DNA of 33,905 nucleotides from Lentibacillus juripiscarius JCM 12147 (GCA_001311805.1 BBCA01000032.1:1-33905); one strand, 5' to 3'. Counted from the stretch's first letter, positions 18,494-29,933 are shown. The notes: a model not told the origin generated them from the sequence alone. Numbers and translations are program-made.

Positions 18494-18872
18494 TGGCTCA
18501 ATTGGTGTATCAACTATTTATACTAACTTCAATCGATGACGTGAAATTGAGCCAATTATGATAAAGGGTGATCTACTGTTTTCTAAGATAATGTGCTTAA
18601 CCACTGCGGAGCTGCTTGCCCTTGACCACCGTGCCCCTTCCAGCGGAACTTAGAAGTGCTTGTCCATGGTAAGCTGGCGATACGGATGGATGGAGCCCTT
18701 ATAGGTTGTTTTTTACCATCCGCCACAAGAGAATTACCATGGATACAAACAAGTTCAAGGGTGGTGGGCTTGGCAAACCTTATGGCTCGGCAGTAACTAC
18801 TACTTTAGGATTTATAGATATGGCTCTGTCCGTGTGTCACAGGTGGCTCAAAATGGTGTCATAGTTGGCTCA
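18494..18872 (+). mobile_element. IS21-like terminal-repeat remnant
   Basis: Four copies of TGGCTCA occur: at 18494 (in TGGCTCAATT), inverted at 18545-18554 (AATTGAGCCA), and direct at 18844 and 18866. Repeated TGGCTCA motifs of this type mark the ends of many IS21-family elements. No istA or istB gene remains in the 290 bp between. I infer an internally deleted or scrambled IS21 end. Confidence 0.4.
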
Positions 18873-19060
18873 ACAACATGGCAAGTTGTACTATTTTATG
18901 TCTTTATTCAAGACAGACAGTCAAATTCTGTGAATAGCTTATATAAAGTACAATAAATAGAAAATTCAAATGGGTGGTTTGGAAGGACTTGCTTAACCAC
19001 TACTACTGCCTTCGGGTGGCACTTGACCCTATAAAATGTGCACATGCCTGGTACACAAAA

Positions 19061-19089
19061 TGTGACCACAACACTATGTTGTGGTCACA
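19061..19089. repeat. Perfect 13-bp inverted repeat
   Basis: TGTGACCACAACA and TGTTGTGGTCACA flank the 3-nt loop CTA. A bidirectional terminator is one reading (AAAA on the left, AAAAG on the right), and an operator or recombinase-binding palindrome another. No gene ends directly beside it. Confidence 0.55.
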
Positions 19090-19339
19090 AAAGACTTTCA
19101 TATCAATGGGTCTGAGCGATTACTTACATCATGCCGCCCCTTTCATATCTGATGATATCAATTTTGCTTAAAAATGATAAATCCCTTTAAATCAACGTTT
19201 TGAGCATTCATGAAAAACTTAAATGCTACACAAATGTATGTGTTTATAAATTTCCAGTGACCAAATTTGAGCAACTATAATGAATTAAAGTTGACTTTTA
19301 TGGACTATTTATTCATCAGCCAAAATTAACTTTTAAGAA

Positions 19340-21682
19340 TTATAATTTTTCATAAACAACGTCTAAGGTTTGCTTTAAAAATGTTATTAGCTCATCAATG
19401 GTTAGTGGTTCATCTCTGTGTGCTGATTCAATGCTTCCGTGATGGGATGGATTTGAAAATTCATTTAATTCCCTGAGTTCGGATATTACTTCCTCTTTTG
19501 GTTCCTTAAATTTGCAAATTGAAACCTCCAAAAGATTGATCATCTTTCCCAAGCCATCTTTATTATTTAGAGGGCCGATTAGTTGACCAGCACTGTCAGT
19601 ATATTGTTTTTTAGATATTTCCTATATCTAAATTTAATACTGTCTTCAAGAACTATTCTAACTGACCCTCGAAATTCATTTATACTCTCATGTAATTTTG
19701 GGTTTTCACAAAACGATTCAATTTTTCTTTAATTGAGTAAAATATCGATGTTCCATATGATCTTCCATGTCATCTTGGTCTAAGTCTTCTAATTTCCCAT
19801 TAAATATAGTAAACATACTCGGGGAAGCCTTTTCATAGATATTAAACACTAATGAATCATTATGACTCAATATAAAAGTCTGTTTTAGTTTTCGGCTCTT
19901 GTCGATCAAAAGATTTACGGTCTTATTCCTTCTGTTACTATCAAAACTTGATAAAGGATCATCAAATACAACAACCTTATTTTCTATGTTTTCTTCTATA
20001 TCTAATTTTGCAAGGAAGAATGCCAGAGCCAAGGTACTCCTATCTCCCTCACTTAATGCCTTTGAGGCCTGAATTTTTCCATTTAAATTCTCAAAAGAGA
20101 TTTCCTCATCATTTAAGGTTAAAACATAACTAACAGAAGGCTCTGTGCTTCGACCAACAATCGTACTTTTTATATTTTTATTTTGTATCCCGTGGAGAAT
20201 TGCTTTAAGTAGTCATTTATTTTTCACCATATTTTTCAAAGATCTCTACAGAGTAATCATCCAGGTCTTTTTTCATCTCCTTATTTTTCTCATTTAAGAT
20301 TTTTATTTTTTCCTCTAAATCGATGTATTCATTACAATAGGTTAGAATAGGGTCTTTAAACCGTTCTTTAATTTCTTTTAGCTTTCTTAACTCCTTTTCT
20401 AATCCCTCTAAGTCCCTTTCTGAGTTTTTTAGGTCATCAACTTCAGGGTTGATTGTCCCTAACAATTTGTTAAACTCTTCAATATAGCTGTTGAAGGCCT
20501 TTATTTCATGATCAAGCAAATCAAAACTCTCAGTTGACATGCAAATATGGGGGGTCTCTAACTTTTTATATAAATCTTGTTTAGCTCGATTATATAATTC
20601 ATTTAAATCAGTATTATTTTTCTCCAGGGATACAGTGGCAGCAGCTTCGTTTTGAATTAATGGTGTCCAAAAATCTAAAAGGCTTTTATTTTTAGTAAGT
20701 TCGGATAAGCTTTTCTCTAATTCAAACTGTAAATTTATAAATTTTCCGCATCTTCAAGAATTAATTCACACTTATTTTAATTTTGTTATATTTCTCGCTG
20801 AAGAATTGTCTATAAGAAGTGATTAAGTGTTGAACTTTAGTTAATTCTTGGCTACAAAATGGACATTTTTCTTCTTCATGATCAATTGAAAGATAACCTT
20901 TTCTTATCCAACCTTCGGGGTTTTCCATGTTATTTAACTTTAAACTATGTATATGATCTTGGACGTTGTGTATGTACTCATTATCGATATCTTCTACGCT
21001 AGTACCAATAATTGATTCACATTGCTGTATGTCTATTGGCAACTTTATTTTAGGAACCAACTTTGGCTTTTCTGTATTTTTATGTGCTCTTGTTGTTGTG
21101 CCAGTTCTATTTCCTTACTTTTAGAGTTTATTTTCTGGTCAATATTTTCTTCCGAACCCACCTTAATATAGTCCTTAACCTTAAATTCTTTAATAACTTT
21201 GGTTATTTCAAGTTCATTTCTTTTGTTTCTTTTTATCTTCAGCTATTGTCTCCTTATTTTGCTTAATATTTTCTGATAGTTTAACTCCCTTTTCTCCAAT
21301 GACAAATTGGTGTAGTTTTTTTTTTGTGGTCCGGAGAAACCTCAAACCCAGAAAATATATTATTATTAATAAAGAAGGTATCAAAAACCTCTAGGTTATC
21401 TAAGGTATTACGCCACTTATTTCCTTTAAAATCATACCGTACATCTTCACCAAGTATTGATACTTCTTGGTCTTTTTCAAAACCGATAGTTTTTCTATCA
21501 TTTATGATATTCGGATTTCCATCCTCTAAGGATTTGAAGATAGCTGATAAGGTAGTTTTTCCACTACCATTATTAGCATAAATAACATTTAAACGGTCAA
21601 ATAGCGACCCTGTTTTCATATCACTGGCGTTAAAATGTTCATACTTTCCTACACCTTTTATAGAGATTAATTTTCTAATCAT
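19340..21682 (-). CDS. PrrC/RloC-type (AAA_13) ABC ATPase, probable defence protein, frameshifted as sequenced
   Basis: The corrected protein has about 780 residues. The ATG at 21682 follows AGGAGGTATGACTAT. Order seen: Walker A (VIYANNGSGKTTLSAIF, residues ~35-50), VFDTFFINNNIFSGFEV, a long coiled coil interrupted by a single CPFC motif (EEEKCPFCSQELTK, ~20895), a second coiled coil, signature ALSEGDRSTLALAFFLAKLD, Walker B VVVFDDPLSSFDSNRR and H-loop FILSHND. The C-terminal ~110 residues include RIVLE, FRYRK and ELNEFSNPSHHGS. This is the layout of AAA_13 proteins such as PrrC and RloC, which cut tRNA anticodons after phage attack. The CPxC fits a zinc hook as in RloC. Nuclease identity is inference. 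Frame breaks lie near 21310, 21230, 21080, 20760, 20215, 20150, 19730 and 19600. Confidence 0.7.
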
Positions 21683-22010
21683 ATAGTCATACCTCCTAAT
21701 ATTCAACCTGTAATTATCAACAAGAATTTCACTTCACAAATGCTTTTGAAATAATTGTTTGAATCATTTATCCAGAAAATGACCCGATCGTATTGCTGAA
21801 CAAGAAGAATCCCAATATTACTAAAGCAATTTTTGAGTAAACTTGTACCAAAAGAACCAACTTACGTCCAGGAAGAAATGCTGACAAACCTGGAAGGAAA
21901 CGGTATGTGTGCTGCTCTTTATCTCGGATGGCTTTAGGACACCTGTGATGAACGGACATATTCATTCCATAACTAACCTATGTGCACCCTGCAATATCAT
22001 TTTTTCTTCA

Positions 22011-22223
22011 TTAGTGACAATATGCTCCTAACATGGACATAAGTTCGTGGTAATGGAAAGAATCAAAACGCTTAGTGGAGATTTTATATTTCTTGAAGGC
22101 TGGTGCTGCAATTTACCATCCTACACCATAAGTGTCCTGCATGGTTCTTTCAATGTACTGTCTCACCCTAGTTTCAATTTCAAACAATAGCCCATAAGCT
22201 TCTTTCAAGTATTCAGTTTGCAT
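22011..22223 (-). pseudogene. Short helical protein remnant, HEPN-like (Swt1-type)
   Basis: The ATG at 22223 has a good AAGGAG site. The translation reads MQTEYLKEAYGLLFEIETRVRQ, then YIERTMQDTYGVGW, a TAA stop, then IAAPAFKKYKISTKRF and FHYHELMSMLGAY. The LLFEIETRVRQYIERTM...YG.GW opening and the later FHYHEL resemble HEPN domains of the Swt1-like group, which often accompany defence ATPases. The stop and the missing C-terminal half (where an RNxxAH-type motif would be) suggest a remnant. It lies 330 bp upstream of the ATPase gene on the same strand. Identity is tentative. Confidence 0.35.
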
Positions 22224-22644
22224 ATGATTGTTCTCCTTGTGCCATAGTAACTGTCTTTACTATCTTTAGGAATAAAGTTCGACATGGAATGCCGAATTCC
22301 TGCATACAAACGAATTTTCCATAAAAAGTACCCTTCACTCCTTATTGTAAGATTACAAGGGAAATTAACAAAAGAAAACGAATAGAGGTGTTATTAAGGA
22401 ATTAAAAGAGCTAAAAGAGAATAATACTAGAGAAGCCTTTTTATTTAATGATGCCTGCTTCTCACTGTAATAAAACTTTACATAGTAGGAAACAGGCACC
22501 GAAATTCAAAAGGATACTGTCAACTTAAGTCATTGCTAGCATCCTTTCATTCCTCCCCATGTTATTGGACTTTACATGCAGGAGGTTAATAGATTTTGGG
22601 ATGACTGGCAAGGCTCTTTTTTTATAATGGCAGTTGTGTATTTT
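22224..22644. other. Degraded stretch without a gene
   Basis: AT-rich sequence with several stop-rich fragments. A short match TGCCTG/CAGGCA around 22450-22500 may be a weak hairpin. Nothing else can be supported. Confidence 0.35.
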
Positions 22645-22946
22645 TTACACTGCCGAGTTATGTAGTTTTATTCTGCCATAAACACCGCACTTCGAAATGG
22701 CGTCAAAATGAATAAAGATAGGACCCTGTCCTTCAGAGGATATGGATTCATCGTCCACCTGGACGGTAAGCCATTGTGTTGGTTCCGGTTCGGCAGGAAT
22801 CCTATCGTTTTCAAATCGCTGCACCCAATAATACATTTGGTGGACTTTGATTTTTGGTTACGGCACCATTCCGCAATCGTTTGCCCGCTTTCTTTCCAAG
22901 TGTCATATCGCGCTTTCCACTCTATTCTTTTGTCTTTCAGGGTCAT
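22645..22946 (-). mobile_element. IS66-family TnpA (accessory protein) fragment
   Basis: The translation begins MTLKDKRIEWKARYDTWKESGQ and TIAEWCRNQK, the standard start of the small IS66 helix-turn-helix accessory protein. After one missing A near 22845 it continues HQMYYWVQRFE, then EPEPTQWLTVQVDDES and GQGPIFIHFDAIS. It is lost after about 100 residues. tnpB and tnpC do not follow on its downstream side, so this is a truncated IS66 copy. A separate IS66 tail is at 32746-32900. Confidence 0.8.
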
Positions 22947-22980
22947 CGCTCAACCTCCCGAATGAATTTCTAAGAAGTTT

Positions 22981-23303
22981 ATCGCGAAACGAGATATGGA
23001 ATTAGTTAGGCGATTGTTATTATTAGTTGAAAATAACGACGATCGAAAAGAACTTAAAATTCAAGATAATTCAGACCGTGAAATTTGTTTCATATCATCT
23101 AAAAATCTTAGATCAAGCTGGATATGTTATGGCTTCATTGACATAGGATGGGCATGAATTTTCGGATTCCATTAAGGATAATAATATTTGGGATGAAACT
23201 AAAAAAGGACTCAAAGGTAAAGGGTTTGAACTTGGGTCCGTACCGTTTGACGTAATAAAAGAATATGCTAAATTACATATAACCCCGCTCAGCGAATGGT
23301 GAA
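22981..23303 (+). pseudogene. DUF2513 family remnant
   Basis: Read across frame breaks on the plus strand: AKRDMELVRRLLLLVENNDD, then a damaged middle (LDQAGYVMA), then DGHEFSDSIKDNNIWDETKKGLKGKGFE and VPFDVIKEYAKLHI. This is the pattern of DUF2513, a small family common in phages and mobile elements. There is no good start codon or ribosome binding site, and at least two frame breaks occur within 110 codons. It is one of few plus-strand genes in the accessory region. Confidence 0.5.
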
Positions 23304-23399
23304 GATCAGCAGTTATCTTTTATGATATGGCCATTGGCTGTTCCAGGACAACCATCCTATCCCCTATTCCCTCAAACCTTAAGTATGTAGAAAATATAT

Positions 23400-23900
23400 A
23401 GAGTAGAGTAGGAGGAGGGCTTTCACCCTCCGCCCTCTCATCAAACCGGTCGTGCAGCTTTTCCGCATCCGGCTTTCACTTCGTCAGTTCCATTGGTTTG
23501 GCTTTCCCCTTTAGGGTTATACCTCCCCTACCTATTGAAGTTTACCAATAGGACCTACAGTTCTCCCCCCAGTAATTACACATTCTATTCCATCCATCCA
23601 GACCCTAATCACGTCGATGTGCCCTATGGGTCGTTTCCCTTTTCCAATTTTCCCACAGAGTATGCCTTTCGCATAGGTTTCCCCGTTTTTCGGGCGGATC
23701 ACCCAACATCGCCGCCACCTCTGGTTCACATGTTGTTCCGGGCTGGACTTTGCCTGCAGACCTTTCAGATGCCCCTTTGCAGAGGACACCCTGTCAATTC
23801 TGCCCCCTCAGGGCGGGGACCTTGCTTTGGCTACGACACTTAAAGGGAAAAGTTATCGTGTGGATTTAAACCACCTAGACTGTGCAACTGTGGGGCACAC
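23400..23900 (-). mobile_element. Group II intron ribozyme, apparently without an ORF
   Basis: Read on the minus strand it begins GTGTGCCCCACAG at 23900, fitting the GUGYG 5' end, and runs through structured domain I-III sequence. At 23441-23477 comes a domain V-like hairpin (AAAGCCGGATGCGG, loop, TGCACGACCGGTTT) with the AGC triad. A domain VI-like hairpin follows at about 23408-23440 (GGAGGG, TGAAA, CCCTCC), then CTACTCTAC typical of the 3' end. The domain IV position holds only a small hairpin (CCTATTG/CAATAGG near 23535-23560) in place of a reverse transcriptase gene. The element starts 42 bp after the res stop, behind a CGCA/TGCG hairpin and TTTTTG, as expected for introns that insert after terminators. 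Confidence 0.6.
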
Positions 23901-23941
23901 CAAAAACGGCCGCATATGTTGCGATCGTAAAGATAGTTTTT

Positions 23942-26832
23942 CTACTCTTCACACTTAAATATGTCCTCTATATTATTAGACCAGAAGTGTTCATAGTACC
24001 CATCATTAAATGGGTTATCCTCGTTATATAAAACAAGATCTACAATGACATTATATCTCTCCTTTTTAAAAGTTTTATTCTTAAAAATGTTATTAAATCC
24101 ACCGACCTTATTAATAGTACTTGCGTGTGTTGTTCCCTTAGGGTCAACAAAGATTATTCTGTAACCATCACTACCTTTTTCACGAAGCCAGAATATAAAA
24201 TCGGGTTTAAATTTCTTAGGTTCGCCATTGTCGAAGTAAGGTATATATACATCATCTAGTGATTCATCTAGCTTACTAAACATCCACCATTCATATTTTT
24301 GATTAATTTTATCAGAGTTATTTTTAATATAGGTTTCAAGGTTTTTTATAAAATTAACTTCACTTGGGATATTAATAATATGCTTAATATATTCTACGTT
24401 TTCCTTGTTACTATATATAAGCGGATAGTAGAAGTGCGAGTTAATGTATTTTATTGTTAAGTCTCTATATTCTGCTTTTTTCTTAATTAAGCCTTCTTCT
24501 AACAATTCAATATATTGCTCCGTTGAGTACCTTTCTTTATCAACGTAGCTTCTAACTGAATCAACTCTATGTTGTATCTCCCTATAATCTTCTTCATTTA
24601 CTTTAATATGCTTAAAGTGTACTAAATCATTCTCATCATCAAGCTGCTTAAAATTACTAAGTTTTTTGGTCTTGCGACCTTAGGTATTGTTTAATTTTGC
24701 GATATATCAAACCTAAGTTTTTATAAGTATATTTTTCATCTTCAACGAAAAGATCTTTAGGTTTTTGACTTAGGTGGTTGAAGTATTTTACTTCGTTATA
24801 GCTAAGGCCATACTCTAGAGCTAACACGCTCGAAGGGGTTGATTGAATATCTTTGATAAAACGATTCAAATCATTACTATGAATTTTATTTTCTTAAGTT
24901 TTGAGTTATCTTTTGGAGTATTTTCATACTTAGGTATAAGCAACTCATATACATGAGAATTCTTAGATATTTCAATTCTCTTTTGGGTACCTTCTGATTT
25001 TTGATCATCTACTGTTTTTAAAACATTCTCTATAGTATCTTTTTCTGTAGCAAAGATAAATAATGTTTCCAGTAAAGGAGAACTATCCTTCAAATGGTCA
25101 AAAATTTCTTGGTCAATTTCTCCATTATTATATAGGCCTTTTAGTCTTTTACGTTGATTTTTTACTGGCTCTACTCTTATTCCGCGTCCTATTGATTGTA
25201 GGATGAACTTTTTGCATCAGTTTTCCCGATGTTAATAAAGTTAAGAACATTAGGTCTAGTTGAGTCCCATCCTTCATAGAAAGACCTCGATCCCATAAGG
25301 ATATTTATATCAGGGGTAGAGTTTAAATGTTCAAAGTACCTTTTGTCATCATAGCTTCCAGTATGTTCGTAACCGCTGAGAATTTCGTTTCTCCAATTAG
25401 ATATCTCTCCTATTCTTATTAGAGCAAATGGAGTAGATTTCTCGGACGACTTTAACCTTAACCCAATTTCTTTTATTATCAACATATACATACTCGATAG
25501 CACTAGGAGTTTCTGCATTAAAAACCTTCGATAATACAACTTTAGGAGTAATATTTTCTATAAAGCTTACATCCATATCTATTTTTTCTTTTTCGAAGAT
25601 ATACGTTTCTTTATTAGTGATTTCGTCTATTAACTCCTGTCTAGCTCTTTTGAAGATCTCTAATGAGTAATTATCTCCAGCAAAATTCTTTAACTCTTTA
25701 AAAAACAAGTGGAGATCTGAGTCAGATTGAGTAACCGTTTGAGTAAGAGTAACCATTAAAGGTGAATGATAATAATTGTCCCCATTCACTTCATATGCTA
25801 GTTTAGAAGCAGTTAAGGTAATAAGAGACTTTGTTACTATTAATTCTTTCTTGTAATTACTTGTATCATCGTCCCGTTTACTGAAGTCAAATGTCGAATC
25901 ACTAACATAGATATTTTTTTTCCATAACCGTTGCTAATGAATTTCTCTAAGTTAAAGTTATTAAGCTGTAGTTGTATAATCTAATAAATCGCTAAAAGTT
26001 GCTGATAGATTAAACAAGAAGCCATTTCTTGAGATAACATTAAAGTAAGCTTGTTGTTTAGAACTTTCTTTATTACCTTTGTGTGCTTCGTCTAAAACTA
26101 TATACCAATTACCGTTATTTTCATAATGTAAGTAATTAAGCTTTGCATCGCCTTGAGTATCACTTATTAAATCGGAACGGTAATAGTAAATATCAATCTG
26201 GTCCTCAAACTTTAGAGCCTTTTGTAATTTATTTTTCTCATACTCCTTAAGGTTAATGAAATTGATATAGACGTTGTTCCTAATATTTGAATTAAATTCT
26301 TTTACTAGAGCCTTAGTCTGTTCGATAATCTTCTCACTAGGGGCAAGAAATAATACATCTTTTGATGGGATTTCATTATTTTGTATTAATTGGTGTATTA
26401 ACTCAAAAAGTTTTACTATTATTAAGGTCTTTCCACTTCCAGTTGCCATCCATAATGATAAACGATTATTAAACCTATCAAAGTTTATTTTATCATTTTC
26501 GAAAGAGAAGAAATCCTCATAAATATCAATTAAATGTTGGTTCTTTTTTAGACGCTTTAGATGTAATTTATCAACTGGGGCATTATTATTTTGATATATA
26601 TACCCTAAGTTGCCTTTTCTTTTCGATACGTCTTTATAATCTTCATCTAGTGAGTAATCTAAAGATTTTTCATAATATAAATATAATGATTTAATAACAT
26701 TTTGAAGAGCATTGACCTGATAGTTATATAGGTTTTTTCCATTGAGTATTGATGAAGGTTATTGATATACCATGTTTCAGGTAAGTCATAATAATTAATA
26801 TCATCAATTACTTGACTTAGTGTCAAATTCAT
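23942..26832 (-). CDS. res: Type III restriction enzyme, Res subunit (helicase-nuclease), frameshifted as sequenced
   Basis: Res drives ATP-dependent translocation and cuts DNA between head-to-head Mod-recognised sites. The corrected protein has about 963 residues. The ATG at 26832 follows GGTGGTGA and lies right after the mod stop. Helicase motifs in order: Walker A MATGSGKTLIIVKLFEL (~26440), DEAH box VLDEAHKGN (~26090), LSATFSD (~26000), SRSFYEGWDSTRPNVLNFI (~25240) and QSIGRGVRVEP (~25180). The C-terminal nuclease has KPDFIFWL and IIFVDPKGT, a PD-(D/E)xK arrangement. Frame breaks lie near 26740, 26530, 25930, 25450, 25195, 24870 and 24650. All parts are present and colinear, so sequencing error is a serious alternative to decay. 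Confidence 0.88.
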
Positions 26833-26840
26833 AAAGTATT

Positions 26841-29417
26841 TCACCACCTAATTAACGGTTTGATATATTGAAGGTCTAAATCATTTAAATTGATTGGTGG
26901 ATTATTTTCTAAAATAAGATTGTTATCATTTTTAGATATTATTCTTTCACCAATTAAATTAGAAAGCGATTCTGGTAAATCAATGTTCGGATAAATTCTA
27001 TCAGGATTGAAGGAATAGGTATTATTAGTTTCGTCTCCTTCTACTGCAAATGACAATTTTTCATCTCGGAAAAAAATATACTGCTCATATGGAGATTTGT
27101 TTGCATTATACATTGTGAAATTTTCGTCTTTATATATGGCATTCTTTAATGTGTCTTCATATTGTTCTAGAGTATAGTACTTGAAAAATCCTCCACCTTG
27201 AAAATCTAGGTTTTTAGTAATGCCTGTATTATCTCCGTTTAGTACATTCTTCATTCTAGTTAGTGTCTTTTCTTCAAAATGCTCACCAAACTCAACACCA
27301 ATCCATTTTCTTCCTAGCTTATGTGCTGCAGCGGTTGTTGTTCCACTTCCCACAAAAAATCCATTACAATATCATCTGAAGAATCAGTTGTCATTTCGAT
27401 AATTCGTTGTAAAAGACGTTCTGGCTTTTTGCCATTTTTAATTCTATGTTCCCTTCGTTAGCAATACCTGCCCACGATATATCAGTCCAATTATCTGTCA
27501 ATAATTCAGTAGGTACTAGTTCTTTATCAATCTCTTTAAGTTTATTGGCATAGAAGGATAATGATCCACCTTTATAAATATATAAATTGGTATTATCTTC
27601 TCGTTCCACACTTATTACCTGTTCAGTGTTCTTAGAATCTTTTAATAGTTCCTTCACCGTATCAGTTGGTTTGTGAGGATCTCGTTTACTTACGATCCTT
27701 TCCGCATTTTCTAACGCAAAATCACCAATGAATATGTCCCTGATAGTTTTCCATTTATCGCCCCATTTCTCTTTGGCTTCTTTATTATCATCAATCTCGT
27801 TAACCTCGTAAAATTTATCGATAATAGGTGTTAATTCCCAATGCTCTGGAGAGTCATCAATATTTTCAATATAAAGGTTATAATTGCTGTCGTAGTCAAC
27901 TTTTGTGTACATCTTTTTAAATGGAAATTTGGACTTATCTTTGGTCACAAATAACAAATATTCAGTAACGTCTATGGGCCCAGGGTTTACAGTTTTAAAC
28001 CCTGCAGGAGAAGATGTCTTTACTGAAATTAACTGGACAATATTTTCTTCGCCAAATATATCTGCAAGTAAATGCTTTAGATTGTGTATTTCTTTATAAT
28101 CAATTTGGCAAATTAATGCTCCATCTTCGGATAGCATATTTTTAGCTATTTCCAACCTGTTTTCCATCATGGTTAACCAACTACTATGCTTCATTTTATC
28201 CTTATAAATAAACTCATCGTCTTCAGTATTATAAGGAGGGTCTATATAAATTAACTTAATGTCATCGTATTTGTCTTTCAGCGTGTTGAGTGCTTGGTAA
28301 TTATCGCTTTTAATAAGTAAACCGTCCATACTTCTATCTAAATTAGTAATACTATCAATAATTTCTTCCCTCAATGAATCGAAATACTTTGTATCAATAG
28401 GAAGGAATGGATAATTCTCCGGGTCTATATTATCTAATTCGATATCTTTAATATAATGATTATTTAGCCACTCATCATATTGTTGATCAATGTTATCGTG
28501 TTCTTTAATTTTATCAATCAAGGACTCATCCATTTCTGATAGTGAAATTACATAGTTACTATCCAAAACGAATTTGGGTTTGTTCCATATTTTCATTAGC
28601 TCATCTTCAAATTGAGAAATAAAATGAATAATCTTATATGCGATATCTTTAAGTGCTCTTATTTGGTTCAGTCTAGCTTCATTAAAGTTATTACGCGTTT
28701 CTTTAAACATATAGTGATATAACCAATTTTCAAATTGTTCTTCTAAAAAGCCTTTTGCGTCTTTATTAATAAAGTAGTCAAACTCAGTCTGACTCTTGAA
28801 AGTACGTATTGCTTTAAATAGTTCATGTTTATGAACATCACTTTGAACGTGCTTATTAATCGCTTTTAATAATTCATCCTCTTTAGTTTTCCTACCATTT
28901 TGTGAGTATGTAACTCTTAAAGTAATTATTGTTTCCTTGCCGGTTTCCTTAGCGCCTACAAAGTCAAACACTAATTCCTTCTTTTCATCATTCTTTTTAT
29001 GTTCTAACTCAGAAGTGTCAATAAACTTCTTACCTTCTACATCAATACTTAAATCCTGGAATAATATCTCTGATTTTACGTAATATAGCATTTTCGTTTT
29101 CCAAAATAGAACAACGTCTTTATTATTTGTATATACTCTTTCATAGATGTTTTGATGTAAAGGAGAATAATTGAAATATATTGCACCTGAATCACTAAAA
29201 TATCTATTGAAAAAAGTGTACAATTTATCAAAGAACTCATCTCTAAAACTAGGCATAGGTGCTAACGTGTTTTCTATATCATTTTTAAGAGTTTGTTTTA
29301 TATTAGAGAAATATTGCGATTTAATATTAAGTAAATTGACATATCCTCCCACACCCTCTACTTTAACCCCAATAAAATATCTTCTAACGCATTAAAAAAC
29401 TTATTTTCTTTATTCAT
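26841..29417 (-). CDS. mod: Type III DNA methyltransferase, Mod subunit (N6-adenine), two frame breaks as sequenced
   Basis: Mod recognises the target site and methylates adenine using S-adenosylmethionine. The corrected protein has about 858 residues. The ATG at 29417 follows AGGTGAT and gives MNKENKFFNALEDILLG. One G is then missing from a GGGG run near 29365, after which KVEGVGGYVNLLNIKSQYF continues in the long frame. Motif IV is IDPPYNTEDDEFIYKD (~28250). Motif I, VMDFFVGSGTTTAAAHKLGRKW, comes later (~27350), so the order is that of beta-class enzymes. A second break lies near 27400, between PERLLQRIIEM and motif I. Long N- and C-terminal regions carry target recognition and Res contacts. 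Low GC suggests recent transfer. Confidence 0.9.
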
Positions 29418-29933
29418 TTTTATCACCTCTTCGTTGATATTACTATCATTTATTCTACCCAAAAACAACGAGTTAATAAATATATAAACAAATCCATATA
29501 TATGCTAGGACCCGCTAGCTACCTATTTCTTTATTTATTATTCGATTTTCTTTGGTACTTATGTCTCAATTCACTTCGTACTTATACTGCGGGATAATAA
29601 TTTTAGTAAGTATCATCTTAAACTTTTGTTGCTCTGGTGTGATCTCGCCCTTTATTCGAATATGATGATAAAGATGAGCATATCCACCGTCACCAATATC
29701 CAATCTGTTCTTATATACTCACGAGATTAATATCGTTTTAACATATTCTGCGGTTCAATATTTCAGGAGGCATGCCTATCGCTCCAGCGTCTTTTTCTTA
29801 ATTGGAGACGGCACCTTCTATCTACTTTTTTAGATAAATCTCCGTTAAAGCACTGATTAAGTATTAGTCTAGCTTGTATAAGGAAGCTTAGAGCTTGTCA
29901 AAATAAAAATCAAATTTCATGTTAAGATACTCT
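29418..29933. other. Non-coding stretch with one small gene remnant
   Basis: AT-rich sequence between mod and the serine recombinase fragment. On the minus strand 29711-29566 reads LDIGDGGYAHLYHHIRIKGE, then ITPEQQKFKMILTKII and a stop at 29566-29568, without a start or ribosome binding site. I do not recognise it. The rest shows no feature. Confidence 0.35.

Noticed and set aside
21768..21965. Minus-strand open frame with a hydrophobic C-terminal part
   Set aside because: No ribosome binding site, no recognisable family, and all frames here look equally degraded.
23493..23843. Plus- and minus-strand open frames inside the intron region
   Set aside because: The sequence is better explained as ribozyme domains I-IV. 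Neither frame has start signals or protein-like patterns.
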